A stretch of 35,514 nt of DNA. Source: Candidatus Kaiserbacteria bacterium RIFCSPHIGHO2_01_FULL_58_22. Lineage in GTDB: Bacteria > Patescibacteriota > Minisyncoccia > Phycocordibacterales > UBA2100. Under the pieces are notes generated by a model, which ran no database searches, had not been told where the DNA came from, and worked only from the letters and a program-made list of their open reading frames with translations. The position numbers and the translations under genes were made by a program. The stretch is taken from positions 1-35,514 of the forward strand of contig MFLB01000021.1 of assembly GCA_001781445.1 (NCBI GenBank), read 5' to 3'. Below, one piece after another: positions 6,906-14,511 of the stretch. Within the stretch, counting starts at the first letter, position 1, and each line of letters starts with the position of its first letter.

Positions 6906-8597
6906 ATGGCTAAAAATAGTTCTCTCAAACCTCGCAGTACCGTGATGACCGAGGGCGATGCGCGCGCGCCGAATAGGGCGATGCTTCGCGCCACGGGAAT
7001 GAAGGACAAAGATTTCGAAAAGCCCATAGTCGGCATCGCGAGCACGTGGAGCGAGGTGACGCCCTGCAACATGCACATCGACAAGCTCGCGCTCGCGGTA
7101 CATGCCGGAGTAGAAAAGGCTGGAGGCGTAGCGCAAACATTTGGCACCATCACCGTTTCGGACGGTATCGCTATGGGTCACGAGGGCATGAAATACTCGC
7201 TCGTTTCCCGCGAAGTCATCGCAGACTCAATAGAAGTGGTCGCCGGAGCAGAGCGATTCGACGGCATCGTCGCGATAGGCGGTTGCGACAAAAATATGCC
7301 GGGATGCATGATCGCCCTCGCGCGCGTGAACACGCCGGGCATTTTCATCTACGGCGGCACTATCATGCCGGGCAAGCTTCACGGCAAAGACATCGACATC
7401 GTGAGCATTTTCGAAGCGGTCGGCCGGTATCAGGCGAAAAAGATAGACGCGAAAGAGCTTCACGCGATCGAGTGCAAGGCGTGCCCGGGCCCTGGCTCCT
7501 GCGGCGGTATGTACACCGCCAACACGATGTCTTCCGCGATCGAAGCGATGGGCATGAGCCTCCCCTACGGCTCGACGACCCCCGCCGTCTCGAAGCAGAA
7601 GCGCGAGGAGTGCGCGACCGCGGGGCGTCAGGCGCGCGAACTCGTGAAGCGCGGCTTGAAGCCCCGCGACATCATGACGAAAAAAGCGTTCGAGAACGCG
7701 ATTACCGTCGTGATGGCCATCGGCGGCTCGACGAACGCCGTTCTGCACCTCCTTGCGATGGCGCGCGCGGCGGAAGTGGAACTCTCGATGGAAGATTTCA
7801 ACCGCATTTCCGACAAGACTCCCCTCCTGTGCGACATGAAACCGGGCGGGAAATACCTGACGGTGAACTTGCATGAGGCGGGCGGCGTGCCTGCGGTGAT
7901 GAAAGAGCTTCTCGATGCCGGACTTTTGCATGGCGATTGCATGACGGTAACGGGAAAAACCGTCGCGGAGAATCTCAAGAACGTCAAAAAGGCGAAAAGT
8001 ATCACGCCAGTCATCCACGATTTCGATAACCCCGTGATGACGCGCGGGCCTATCGTCGTCATGCACGGCAATCTCGCGCCAGGAGGCGGCGTCGCGAAAA
8101 TAAAAGGCATCAAGAAGCTCCAGCACCGCGGCCCGGCGAAGGTATACGAGTGCGAGGAGGACGCGTTCGCGGCGCTTCAGCGGGGCGAGGTCGTCCGCGG
8201 CGACACCATCGTCATCCGGAACGAGGGCCCTAAAGGCGGCCCCGGCATGCGCGAGATGCTCGCCGTCACCTCGGCCATCATCGGCCAGGGGTTCGGAGAT
8301 TCCGTAGCACTCATCACCGACGGCCGTTTCTCCGGCGGCTCGTACGGCATGGTCATCGGGCACGTCGCCCCGGAGGCCTATGTGGGCGGCACGATCGGAC
8401 TTCTGCGCAATGGCGACATCATTGCGATCGACGCTGAAAAGAAAACAATTGAAGTGGAGCTTTCCGACGAGGAGCTCGCGCGCCGGAAAAAGGAGTGGAA
8501 GCAGCCGGCTCCCAAGTACAAGCGCGGGGTCTTGCGCAAATATATCGAACTGGTATCTTCGGCAAGCGAAGGCGCGGTGACGGATGCCCTCGATTAA
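6906..8597 (+). CDS. ilvD: Dihydroxy-acid dehydratase
   Basis: 563 residues, normal family length. Dehydrates 2,3-dihydroxy-isovalerate and 2,3-dihydroxy-3-methylvalerate to the 2-keto acids of valine and isoleucine. Three Cys in the expected iron-sulfur positions are visible: Cys54 (VTPCN), Cys127 (GGCDKNMPGC) and Cys199 (CPGPGSCGGM). Lys129 in the DKNMPG motif is the residue expected to be carbamylated for Mg binding. The C-terminal GRFSGGSYG motif is present. It is the first gene of the ilv run, with ilvC 17 nt downstream. It converts the ilvC product, so the gene order does not follow the pathway order. Confidence 0.97.
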   Translation: MAKNSSLKPRSTVMTEGDARAPNRAMLRATGMKDKDFEKPIVGIASTWSEVTPCNMHIDKLALAVHAGVEKAGGVAQTFGTITVSDGIAMGHEGMKYSLVSREVIADSIEVVAGAERFDGIVAIGGCDKNMPGCMIALARVNTPGIFIYGGTIMPGKLHGKDIDIVSIFEAVGRYQAKKIDAKELHAIECKACPGPGSCGGMYTANTMSSAIEAMGMSLPYGSTTPAVSKQKREECATAGRQARELVKRGLKPRDIMTKKAFENAITVVMAIGGSTNAVLHLLAMARAAEVELSMEDFNRISDKTPLLCDMKPGGKYLTVNLHEAGGVPAVMKELLDAGLLHGDCMTVTGKTVAENLKNVKKAKSITPVIHDFDNPVMTRGPIVVMHGNLAPGGGVAKIKGIKKLQHRGPAKVYECEEDAFAALQRGEVVRGDTIVIRNEGPKGGPGMREMLAVTSAIIGQGFGDSVALITDGRFSGGSYGMVIGHVAPEAYVGGTIGLLRNGDIIAIDAEKKTIEVELSDEELARRKKEWKQPAPKYKRGVLRKYIELVSSASEGAVTDALD

Positions 8598-8614
8598 CTA
8601 TTCAACGAAGAACA

Positions 8615-9670
8615 ATGGCAAAGATAGATTTTGGCGGGACGGTTGAAGACGTTGTGACGCGCGACGAGTTTTCGCTTGAGAAAGCGCGCGAGATCTTGAA
8701 AGACGAGACTGTTGCAGTACTTGGCTACGGCGTACAGGGCCCAGCGCAAGCATTGAACATGCGAGACAACGGCATCAATGTCATCGTTGGCCAGCGCTCG
8801 GGAACTCCTTCGTACGAGAAGGCGGTGCAGGACGGGTGGGTGCCGGGAAAGACGCTCTTTTCTCCCGAAGAGGCCGCCGAGAAAGGTACCGTCATTCAAT
8901 TCCTCATATCCGATGCCGGGCAAATGAAGACGTGGCCGGACATCAAAAAGCACCTCACGAAAGGCAAAGCGCTCTATTTCTCACACGGATTCGGGCTCGT
9001 ATTCAACGATCAGACGGGCATCGTCCCGCCGAAAGATGTGGACGTCATCCTCGTCGCGCCCAAAGGCTCCGGCCGGAGCGTGCGCATCAACTTTCTGAAC
9101 GGGAGCGGCATCAATGCGAGCTACGCGGTAGACCAGGATGCGACCGGCCGCGCAAAAGAGCGTACGATTGCGCTTGGGATCGCGCTCGGCGCCGGCTACC
9201 TCTTCCCCACGACATTCAAGAACGAGGTCTACAGCGACCTTACGGGCGAGCGCGGAATTTTGATGGGCGCGCTCGCAGGCGTGATGGAAGCGCAGTACAA
9301 CGAGCTTCGCAAGCACGGCCACTCTCCGAGTGAAGCATTCAATGAGACCGTCGAGGAGCTGACGCAAAGCCTCATCCGCCTCGTCGGAGAGAATGGCATG
9401 GACTGGATGTACGCGAATTGCTCGACGACCGCCCAGCGCGGCGCGCTCGATTGGCGGCCAAAGTTCCGCAAAGCGGTGGAGCCGGTGTTCGAGGAACTCT
9501 ACAAGAGCGTCGCCTCGGGAAAAGAAACCGCCATAACCCTTAAAGCAAACAGCCAGCCGGATTACCGAGTGAAGCTTGAGGAAGAACTCAAAGAGATTCG
9601 AGAATCGGAAATGTGGAAAGCCGGCGCCGCCGTCCGCTCACTGCGCCCCGAGAATTGGAAGAAACAATAA
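8615..9670 (+). CDS. ilvC: Ketol-acid reductoisomerase (long class I type)
   Basis: 351 residues. Isomerises and reduces acetolactate or acetohydroxybutyrate with NAD(P)H. The Rossmann motif is LGYGVQGPAQALN (about 36-48). The knotted C-terminal domain carries the Mg ligands in KNEVYSDLTGERGILMGALAG. The C-terminus extends past the usual 330 residues and ends in AVRSLRPENWKK, a feature I associate with the longer Bacteroidetes- and fungal-like enzymes. The ATG at 8615 was chosen because upstream in-frame codons overlap the end of ilvD and the protein then starts MAKIDFGG. A diverged second copy of its last 17 codons lies at 10355-10405. Confidence 0.96.
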   Translation: MAKIDFGGTVEDVVTRDEFSLEKAREILKDETVAVLGYGVQGPAQALNMRDNGINVIVGQRSGTPSYEKAVQDGWVPGKTLFSPEEAAEKGTVIQFLISDAGQMKTWPDIKKHLTKGKALYFSHGFGLVFNDQTGIVPPKDVDVILVAPKGSGRSVRINFLNGSGINASYAVDQDATGRAKERTIALGIALGAGYLFPTTFKNEVYSDLTGERGILMGALAGVMEAQYNELRKHGHSPSEAFNETVEELTQSLIRLVGENGMDWMYANCSTTAQRGALDWRPKFRKAVEPVFEELYKSVASGKETAITLKANSQPDYRVKLEEELKEIRESEMWKAGAAVRSLRPENWKKQ

Positions 9671-9688
9671 TGTTATTATGGTGCATCT

Positions 9689-10039
9689 ATGGCGATACGC
9701 ATCATAAAAGATCGCATTTCAAGAAAAGAACTTCGGGAAATTGCAGATGAGCGGTTCGGCGATCTCGTCAAGGCCGCAATCGACATTCGACAGGAAATTA
9801 TCGCGCTCGGAGCCGAACTTCATGCTGATGCGCAAGTCGAACTTATCGAGAAGGAAGAATCAAGTACAGAAGACATTTGGGGAATTAACCTATATCCTGC
9901 AGAGAAAGACGATGCACTTGTGGAGTTCGATTCGATGATCAATCTCAAGCCTGCATTCGGCAACCGCACACGAGGAGTTGATGATGAGTCTACGAGGGGA
10001 AAAATCAGGGAGATTGTTAATCGAATCGTAACTGATTGA
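9689..10039 (+). CDS. DUF5674 family protein
   Basis: 116 residues. The stretch from about 36 to 95 (IDIRQEIIALGAELHADAQV, EDIWGINLYP, FDSMINLKPAFGN) matches DUF5674, a family of unknown function frequent in Patescibacteria. A TATTAT hexamer lies 9 nt before the ATG. It is followed after one base by the next gene, so the two are probably co-translated. Both sit between ilvC and a relic of an ilvC 3' end, so they look like an inserted cassette. Confidence 0.85.
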   Translation: MAIRIIKDRISRKELREIADERFGDLVKAAIDIRQEIIALGAELHADAQVELIEKEESSTEDIWGINLYPAEKDDALVEFDSMINLKPAFGNRTRGVDDESTRGKIREIVNRIVTD

Positions 10040-10040
10040 T

Positions 10041-10355
10041 ATGGCTTTCCAACACGATCCGGCACGATGGCACACACTCTCGCTTGCCGAACAGTTGGGC
10101 AACATCGGAAGCGAGGTGCATCGCGCGCGGATGGCAGAACATGCAAATGAGAGCCGATTTATTGCCGCGCGCGATCGATCCCTCGAGCTTTTTGATCTCA
10201 CGCTCGCCGATCCGCGCTGGAAGGGCCGTTTGCGGGAAATCGCCCGCGCGCGAGAAGTCTTCTGCGACGCCGCCGAGGGCGGAAAACAATATCAAACGAC
10301 CATCGCAGAACTCGAACCGTACTTCGACCGATTCGCCATGGCTGTACGAAAATAG
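10041..10355 (+). CDS. Conserved helical protein of unknown function
   Basis: 104 residues, predicted all-helical with no signal peptide or membrane segment. The N-terminal segment LSLAEQLGNIGSEVHRAR and the central SLELFDLTLADPRWKGRLREI recall a family I have seen in Patescibacteria but cannot name. The ATG follows the DUF5674 stop by one base. Its own TAG shares its last G with the first base of the ilvC relic, so the integration junction falls at its stop codon. Confidence 0.75.
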   Translation: MAFQHDPARWHTLSLAEQLGNIGSEVHRARMAEHANESRFIAARDRSLELFDLTLADPRWKGRLREIARAREVFCDAAEGGKQYQTTIAELEPYFDRFAMAVRK

Positions 10356-10405
10356 CCGGCGCCGCAGTGCGCTCCATGCGCCCCGAGAACTGGAAGAAAT
10401 CCTAG
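10355..10405 (+). pseudogene. Relic of a second ilvC 3' end
   Basis: Aligning 10355-10405 with 9620-9670, the true ilvC end, gives 42 identical bases of 51. The relic still reads AVRSMRPENWKKS and a stop. Many differences are synonymous, as expected for a diverged homologue that was once functional rather than a recent duplicate. No upstream ilvC sequence accompanies it. It marks where an older ilvC was displaced by the present one plus cargo. Confidence 0.8.
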
Positions 10406-10442
10406 AACAGCCTGAGTGTCCCGCCAGTGGTAAAGTTCACCC

Positions 10443-11885
10443 GTGGCACAAAAGACGGAACCTTTCATATCGCTCAAGAAAGTCTCGATACGGGCGCATG
10501 GGCGCGTCCTTTTCGAGAACCTGCATTGGGAGATAAAGAACAACGAGCAATGGGCAGTAATAGGGTCTAATGGCTCGGGACGCTCCTCGCTCATGCGGGC
10601 GATTGCCGGTTCTCTTCCGCCTACCAAAGGAACAATTACACGTGTTTCGGACAATATAGAATACGTCTCTTTCGAGACACAAAAGAAACATTTGCCTTTC
10701 GAGACGTTCATCCAAGACCGCTGGAACGTCGGCCTTCGCGAGAACGGACTTACGGTCGCAGGCCTACTTCCCAAAGCGCCGCGCAAGCTCATCGCAGATT
10801 TCGGACTGAAAACGCTACTCGGTAGAAGCATTATTGAACTTTCGAATGGAGAGCGCCGCAAAGTGGAGATAGCGCGCGCGCTTCTGAAGGATCCTTCCCT
10901 TCTCATCTTGGACAATCCATACGAGGGGTTGGACGAGCAGTTCCGAAAGAAATTGACAAAAATATTGAACTCTCTCATGCGCTCGAAGATGCGCCTTATC
11001 ATCGTCGGGACGAGTAGAGATGAGATACCAACGGGTATCACGCATGTTTTCCTGATTGAAGAGGGTGGAAGAGTCACGCAATTCCCTAAAAAAAGTGTAC
11101 CAAGGTTAAACCTTGCCATTGATTCTCGAGGTGAAACATTGCCGAAAATCTCCAAGGGGAAAGGGGGTGTTGAAAAAAGAGCGTATAACGCTAGCTTACG
11201 CGGCCGCGTGAGCAAGAGTTATATGCCGATTGTGCAGATGAAAAAGGTGAACGTCTTATACGACGGACGAAAGATTCTTCGTAATGTCAATTGGACGGTA
11301 CGTGAATACGAACGCTGGGCGCTCTTTGGTCCTAATGGTGCGGGAAAGACGACGCTCCTCTCCCTTATCCTTGCGGACAATCCGCAGGCGTATGCCAACG
11401 ACATCACGCTCTTTGGCAAGAAAAGAGGCTCCGGCGAAAGTATTTGGGAAATCAAGCGTCAGATCGGATCTGTCTCGCCGGAGCTTCAGCTCTACTTCCC
11501 AACCTCTATGACCTGCCTTGATGTTGTGTGTTCGGGATGGTTCGACACCATTGGACTGTACCGAGAATGTACGGAGGATCAGCGCGAGATCGCACTCGCA
11601 TGGCTCCAACGCTTCGGAGTCGCTGAACACGCGGGAGAACCATTTGAAAATGTTTCAGAGGGTGAGCAGCGCCTTACGCTCCTTGCTCGCGCAATGGTGA
11701 AAAATCCTCGACTCCTCGTCTTGGATGAGCCGTGCCAGGGACTCGACCCCGAGCATCGCGATCGAGTCCTTGAGGCCGTTGATTCGATCGAGAAGGACTC
11801 CACGACTATTATTTATGTCACCCACCGCGCCGACGAGCTTCCGAAAAGTACTACCCACGTATTCAGATTAGAGAAAAAATCCTAA
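10443..11885 (+). CDS. modF: ModF-like tandem ABC ATPase
   Basis: 480 residues in two ABC domains without membrane segments. Domain 1 (about 9-210) has a changed Walker A, GSNGSGRSS (Arg for the catalytic Lys), signature LSNGERRKV, and Walker B LLILDNPYEGLD with Asn replacing the catalytic Glu. Domain 2 (about 260-480) is canonical: GPNGAGKTT, VSEGEQRL, LLVLDEPCQGLD and VTHRADELP. The pair order and the phrase VCSGWFDTIGLYR resemble ModF/PhrA, a soluble protein found near molybdate transporters but of unclear role; no molybdate genes are present here. GTG start at 10443. A partial second copy of its 3' end lies at 12503-12590. Confidence 0.85.
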   Translation: MAQKTEPFISLKKVSIRAHGRVLFENLHWEIKNNEQWAVIGSNGSGRSSLMRAIAGSLPPTKGTITRVSDNIEYVSFETQKKHLPFETFIQDRWNVGLRENGLTVAGLLPKAPRKLIADFGLKTLLGRSIIELSNGERRKVEIARALLKDPSLLILDNPYEGLDEQFRKKLTKILNSLMRSKMRLIIVGTSRDEIPTGITHVFLIEEGGRVTQFPKKSVPRLNLAIDSRGETLPKISKGKGGVEKRAYNASLRGRVSKSYMPIVQMKKVNVLYDGRKILRNVNWTVREYERWALFGPNGAGKTTLLSLILADNPQAYANDITLFGKKRGSGESIWEIKRQIGSVSPELQLYFPTSMTCLDVVCSGWFDTIGLYRECTEDQREIALAWLQRFGVAEHAGEPFENVSEGEQRLTLLARAMVKNPRLLVLDEPCQGLDPEHRDRVLEAVDSIEKDSTTIIYVTHRADELPKSTTHVFRLEKKS

Positions 11886-11905
11886 ACAAGACGAGCTAAG
11901 ACTGA

Positions 11906-11911
11906 TACTAT
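11906..11911 (+). promoter_or_regulatory. -10 element of the truncated methyltransferase gene
   Basis: TACTAT lies exactly 6 nt before ATG 11918; no convincing -35. It predicts a leaderless transcript and an own promoter for the cargo gene. Confidence 0.5.
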
Positions 11912-11917
11912 CCCATT

Positions 11918-12283
11918 ATGAAAATCAAAGGCTTTGATGATACGATTGCTTGGTACGACAACGACGCCGAGCAATATGCGGCAGCGCTACAAGAAGCAGT
12001 TCCAGTTGCGGCAATAGAAAAGTTCCTCGAAGCGCTGCCTCTGAATCCCTCCATACTAGAAGCCGGCTGCGGGCCCGGCAGGGAATCCACCGTCTTTCAC
12101 CAGAAAGGCGCGAGAGTCGTGGGTGTTGATCTTTCAGAAGGATTGCTCGACATCGCGAGAAAAAATAATCCTGATGTTGAATACATCAAAGCAGACTTTC
12201 TTGAACTCCCGTTTCCCGGGAGCAAGTTTATTGGTGTGTGGGCTCACGCCTCGCTCGTTCACCTAGAGGGGAAATGGGGATAA
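11918..12283 (+). pseudogene. Truncated class I SAM-dependent methyltransferase
   Basis: 121 residues. The first 117 look like a normal class I methyltransferase: SILEAGCGPGRES (motif I), RVVGVDLSEGLLDIARK (motif II) and KFIGVWAHASLVHLE (around motif IV). After HLE the frame enters the left end of the RAYT-type element and stops four codons later. The second half of the Rossmann fold is missing and is not found downstream. Probably inactive. It is cargo between modF and the modF relic. Confidence 0.85.
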
Positions 12284-12491
12284 GTCCGATATTTCCTCGC
12301 ATTCTGTGGCCTAGTATTCTCATGCCACGCCTTCCGCGTGTCGCTGTCGGCGGCGTCCCATACTACGTCATCAACCGTGCGAACGGACGCGCGAGGATAT
12401 TTCACGATGAAAAAGAGTACCGGCATTTCGGGCCGAAGGGCTCATGATATTACACAATGCAAATGCCCAAAATAACGGACGTATCCCCATT
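12273..12491. mobile_element. Remnant RAYT/REP-type element with 22-bp inverted ends
   Basis: The ends 12273-12294 and 12470-12491 are inverted repeats matching at 20 of 22 positions; the left end begins AATGGGGATAAGTCCG. Between them lies a truncated transposase ORF. REP-associated tyrosine transposases are typically flanked by inversely oriented REP sequences, which fits. The element is inserted in the methyltransferase and its interior has been deleted, so it cannot move by itself. Confidence 0.75.
12322..12447 (+). pseudogene. RAYT (Y1, IS200-like) transposase fragment
   Basis: 41 codons starting MPRLPRVAVGGVPYYVINRA and continuing into ARIFHDEKEYRHF, the recognisable N-terminus of REP-associated tyrosine transposases. 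The frame then runs into unrelated codons and stops. The catalytic HUH motif and the Tyr lie further on in intact members and are absent. Confidence 0.8.
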
Positions 12492-12502
12492 ATCCCCATC
12501 GA

Positions 12503-12590
12503 TCCCGAGACAACCACGATGATCTACGTCACCCACCGCGCCGACGAGCTTCCGAAAAGTATCACGAACGCACTCACGCTGAAAAAATAA
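12503..12590 (+). pseudogene. Relic of a second modF 3' end
   Basis: In frame it reads DPETTTMIYVTHRADELPKS, a few more codons and TAA. It aligns with the modF C-terminus, and 34 consecutive bases (12528-12561 against 11817-11850) are identical. The bases after this block differ, so it is a divergent allele's tail rather than a recent copy. It lies directly after the right end of the RAYT remnant. Confidence 0.85.
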
Positions 12591-12597
12591 GCTATTG

Positions 12598-12667
12598 ACC
12601 CCGTTAGAAATAGCCCGCCCCATGGGCCCTTCGGGCGCGCAAGCGCGGACGCGATTTCTAACGGGGT
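12598..12667. repeat. 14-bp inverted repeat pair, CCCCGTTAGAARY family
   Basis: ACCCCGTTAGAAAT (12598-12611) and its exact reverse complement (12654-12667) enclose 42 GC-rich nt containing a smaller GGGC/GCCC hairpin. The right arm runs directly into the TTGACA -35 box of the ilvB leader. It is related to the pair at 3142-3260. Confidence 0.8.
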
Positions 12668-12694
12668 TGACAAGAATCGGAGTGGAGGTACTAT
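12667..12694 (+). promoter_or_regulatory. Promoter of the ilvBN operon
   Basis: Consensus -35 TTGACA (12667-12672), 16-nt spacer, -10 TACTAT (12689-12694), then 6 nt to the ATG of the leader peptide at 12701. The first T of the -35 is the last base of the inverted-repeat arm. Confidence 0.75.
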
Positions 12695-12700
12695 TAAAAC

Positions 12701-12760
12701 ATGAGCCAGAAAGGAGTCGTCGTAGTCGTCGTCAATCCCGCTCGGGCGCGGCTCTCATAA
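12701..12760 (+). CDS. ilvBN leader peptide (attenuation)
   Basis: A 19-codon ORF encoding MSQKGVVVVVVNPARARLS. Codons 6-11 are all valine (GTC GTC GTA GTC GTC GTC) and there is one Leu codon near the end. Valine runs of this kind are the mark of leader peptides that sense charged tRNA-Val ahead of acetolactate synthase genes, as in ivbL of enterobacteria. The ATG lies 6 nt after the -10, so the leader ORF itself is probably translated from a leaderless transcript. A GGAGG at 12684-12688 would fall upstream of the predicted transcription start. Confidence 0.85.
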   Translation: MSQKGVVVVVVNPARARLS

Positions 12761-12802
12761 CATACACACATACGAAACCGAGAGCCCGCCCAAAAGCGGG
12801 CT
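12744..12802 (+). terminator. ilvBN attenuator: antiterminator and terminator
   Basis: Terminator: AGCCCGC (12783-12789), 6-nt loop, GCGGGCT (12796-12802), followed by the weak T-rich run TTGTGCTT. Antiterminator: 12744-12756, at the end of the leader ORF, can pair with 12780-12791 in 12 base pairs with one bulged C, and this takes up the left arm of the terminator. A ribosome reaching the stop codon covers the upstream strand and lets the terminator form; one stalled on the Val codons leaves it free. This is the classic attenuation logic. Confidence 0.82.
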
Positions 12803-12825
12803 TTGTGCTTAAATACAAGGAAACT

Positions 12826-14511
12826 ATGGAAAAAATCAGCGGAGGCCATGCACTCATGAGATCCCTCATTCGAGAGGGGGTGGATACCATTTTCGGTTAT
12901 CCCGGCGGCGCCATCATGCCCGTGTACGACGCGCTCTATGATTACAAAGACAAAATCCGCCACATTTTGGTGCGGCACGAGCAGGGCGCCGCGCATGCCG
13001 CGGAAGGATATTCGCGAACGCGCGGCAAACCAGGCGTGGCGATGGCCACATCCGGCCCAGGCGCGACGAACCTCGTCACAGGAATCGCCGACGCGATGTG
13101 CGACTCGATCCCCATCGTATGCATCACCGGGCAGGTGCCGAAGGCGATCTTGGGCACCGATGCATTCCAGGAGGCTCCCGTCATCGGCATCGTAACGCCC
13201 ATCACGAAATGGTGCTTTCAGGTCACGAGGGCGGAGGAGATTCCGGAGGCTGTCGCGAAGGCATTCCACATCGCTTCGACAGGAAGGCCCGGGCCCGTGC
13301 TGATAGACATAACCAAAAACGCCCAGATCGAGCTCTTCGACTACGATCCGCAGGCGAAGTATTCGTTCTCCTCGCGGCTCGCGCCGAAAGATTTCAAAAA
13401 AGACCTGCCGCGCGCGGCGGAGCTTTTGAACAAGGCGGAGCGCCCCTACATGCTCATCGGCCACGGTATCGCGATCTCGAAGGCGGAGGGAGAACTCAAA
13501 AAATTCATGGAGAAGAGCGGCGTTCCCGTAGCCTCGACCATCCTCGGGCTCTCATGCATTTCTACCGATCACCCTCTCTACATGGGGATGCTCGGCATGC
13601 ACGGCAACTACAGCACCAACAAGCTGACCAACAGGGCTGATGTGATCCTCGCCGTCGGCATGCGCTTCGACGATCGCGTGACGGGAAAGATCTCGGAATA
13701 CGCGAAGAACGCCAAAATCATTCACGTGGACATCGACCATGCGGAATTAGACAAGGTGATAAAGGCAGAGATCCCCATCCATGCCGACGCGAAGGAATTT
13801 CTCACGGGTATCTTATCGCTCATCAAAAAGCGCGACCACGGCACATGGATCAAGGAATTCAAGAAGCTCGATGAGGAAGAAAAGAAAGTCGTGAATGACG
13901 CCGAGCTCTATCCCAAAGAAGGCGAGATCACGATGGCCGAGACGATCCGCGTCCTTTCGGAAAAGACGAAAGGAAAGGCGGTCATCGTCGCCGACGTAGG
14001 ACAGCACCAGATGATCGCGGCCCGCTACTACCAATTCCGCGCTCCCGACAGCTACATCACCTCGGGCGGTCTTGGCACGATGGGCTTCGCGCTCCCCGCG
14101 GCCCTCGGCGCGAAAGTCGGCGACCCAAAGCGTGAAGTAATCGCCATCATCGGCGACGGCTCCTTCCAGATGACCCTGCAGGAGCTTGGCACGATCAGGC
14201 AGGAAAAACTCGCCGTAAAAATAATCATCCTCAACAACCGATTCCTCGGCATGGTCAGGCAGTGGCAGGAGCTCTTCTTCGAGAATCGCTACTCATTCGT
14301 GCATATGGACAATCCTGATTTCAACAAGATCACCGACGGCTATCACATTCCGAATGAGCTGGTGGAAAAGCGCGAAGAGCTTAGCGCAGCGCTCAATCGC
14401 CTCTTGAAGGCAAAGGGAAGCTACCTCCTCGACGTGCGCGTGAAGAAGGAGGAGAATGTGTTCCCCATGGTTCCAAGCGGAGCTTCCGTTGACGAGGTAC
14501 GGATCAAATAA
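12826..14511 (+). CDS. ilvB: Acetolactate synthase large subunit
   Basis: 561 residues, normal length. Condenses two pyruvates, or pyruvate and 2-oxobutyrate, with thiamine diphosphate as cofactor. Seen: the catalytic Glu52 in RHEQGAAHAAEGY, the FAD/central domain, and the ThDP/Mg motif IIGDGSFQMT through LNNRFLGMVRQWQE. The ATG at 12826 follows AAGGA by 4 nt. Longer in-frame starts would begin inside the promoter and inverted repeat and were rejected. The gene overlaps ilvN by one base (TAATG). It depends on the thiamine diphosphate supplied by the thi operon in this window. Confidence 0.97.
   Translation: MEKISGGHALMRSLIREGVDTIFGYPGGAIMPVYDALYDYKDKIRHILVRHEQGAAHAAEGYSRTRGKPGVAMATSGPGATNLVTGIADAMCDSIPIVCITGQVPKAILGTDAFQEAPVIGIVTPITKWCFQVTRAEEIPEAVAKAFHIASTGRPGPVLIDITKNAQIELFDYDPQAKYSFSSRLAPKDFKKDLPRAAELLNKAERPYMLIGHGIAISKAEGELKKFMEKSGVPVASTILGLSCISTDHPLYMGMLGMHGNYSTNKLTNRADVILAVGMRFDDRVTGKISEYAKNAKIIHVDIDHAELDKVIKAEIPIHADAKEFLTGILSLIKKRDHGTWIKEFKKLDEEEKKVVNDAELYPKEGEITMAETIRVLSEKTKGKAVIVADVGQHQMIAARYYQFRAPDSYITSGGLGTMGFALPAALGAKVGDPKREVIAIIGDGSFQMTLQELGTIRQEKLAVKIIILNNRFLGMVRQWQELFFENRYSFVHMDNPDFNKITDGYHIPNELVEKREELSAALNRLLKAKGSYLLDVRVKKEENVFPMVPSGASVDEVRIK

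Noticed and set aside
7227..8363. A 378-codon minus-strand frame opposite ilvD
   Set aside because: Shadow of ilvD, Arg/His/Asp-rich with no motifs.
11918..12590. Programmed frameshift joining the methyltransferase to downstream sequence
   Set aside because: The missing methyltransferase half is not found downstream in any frame; the sequence there is the RAYT remnant and modF relic.
12595..12825. N-terminal extension of ilvB
   Set aside because: It would translate through the inverted repeat, promoter and attenuator; the ATG at 12826 has a ribosome-binding site and matches family starts.
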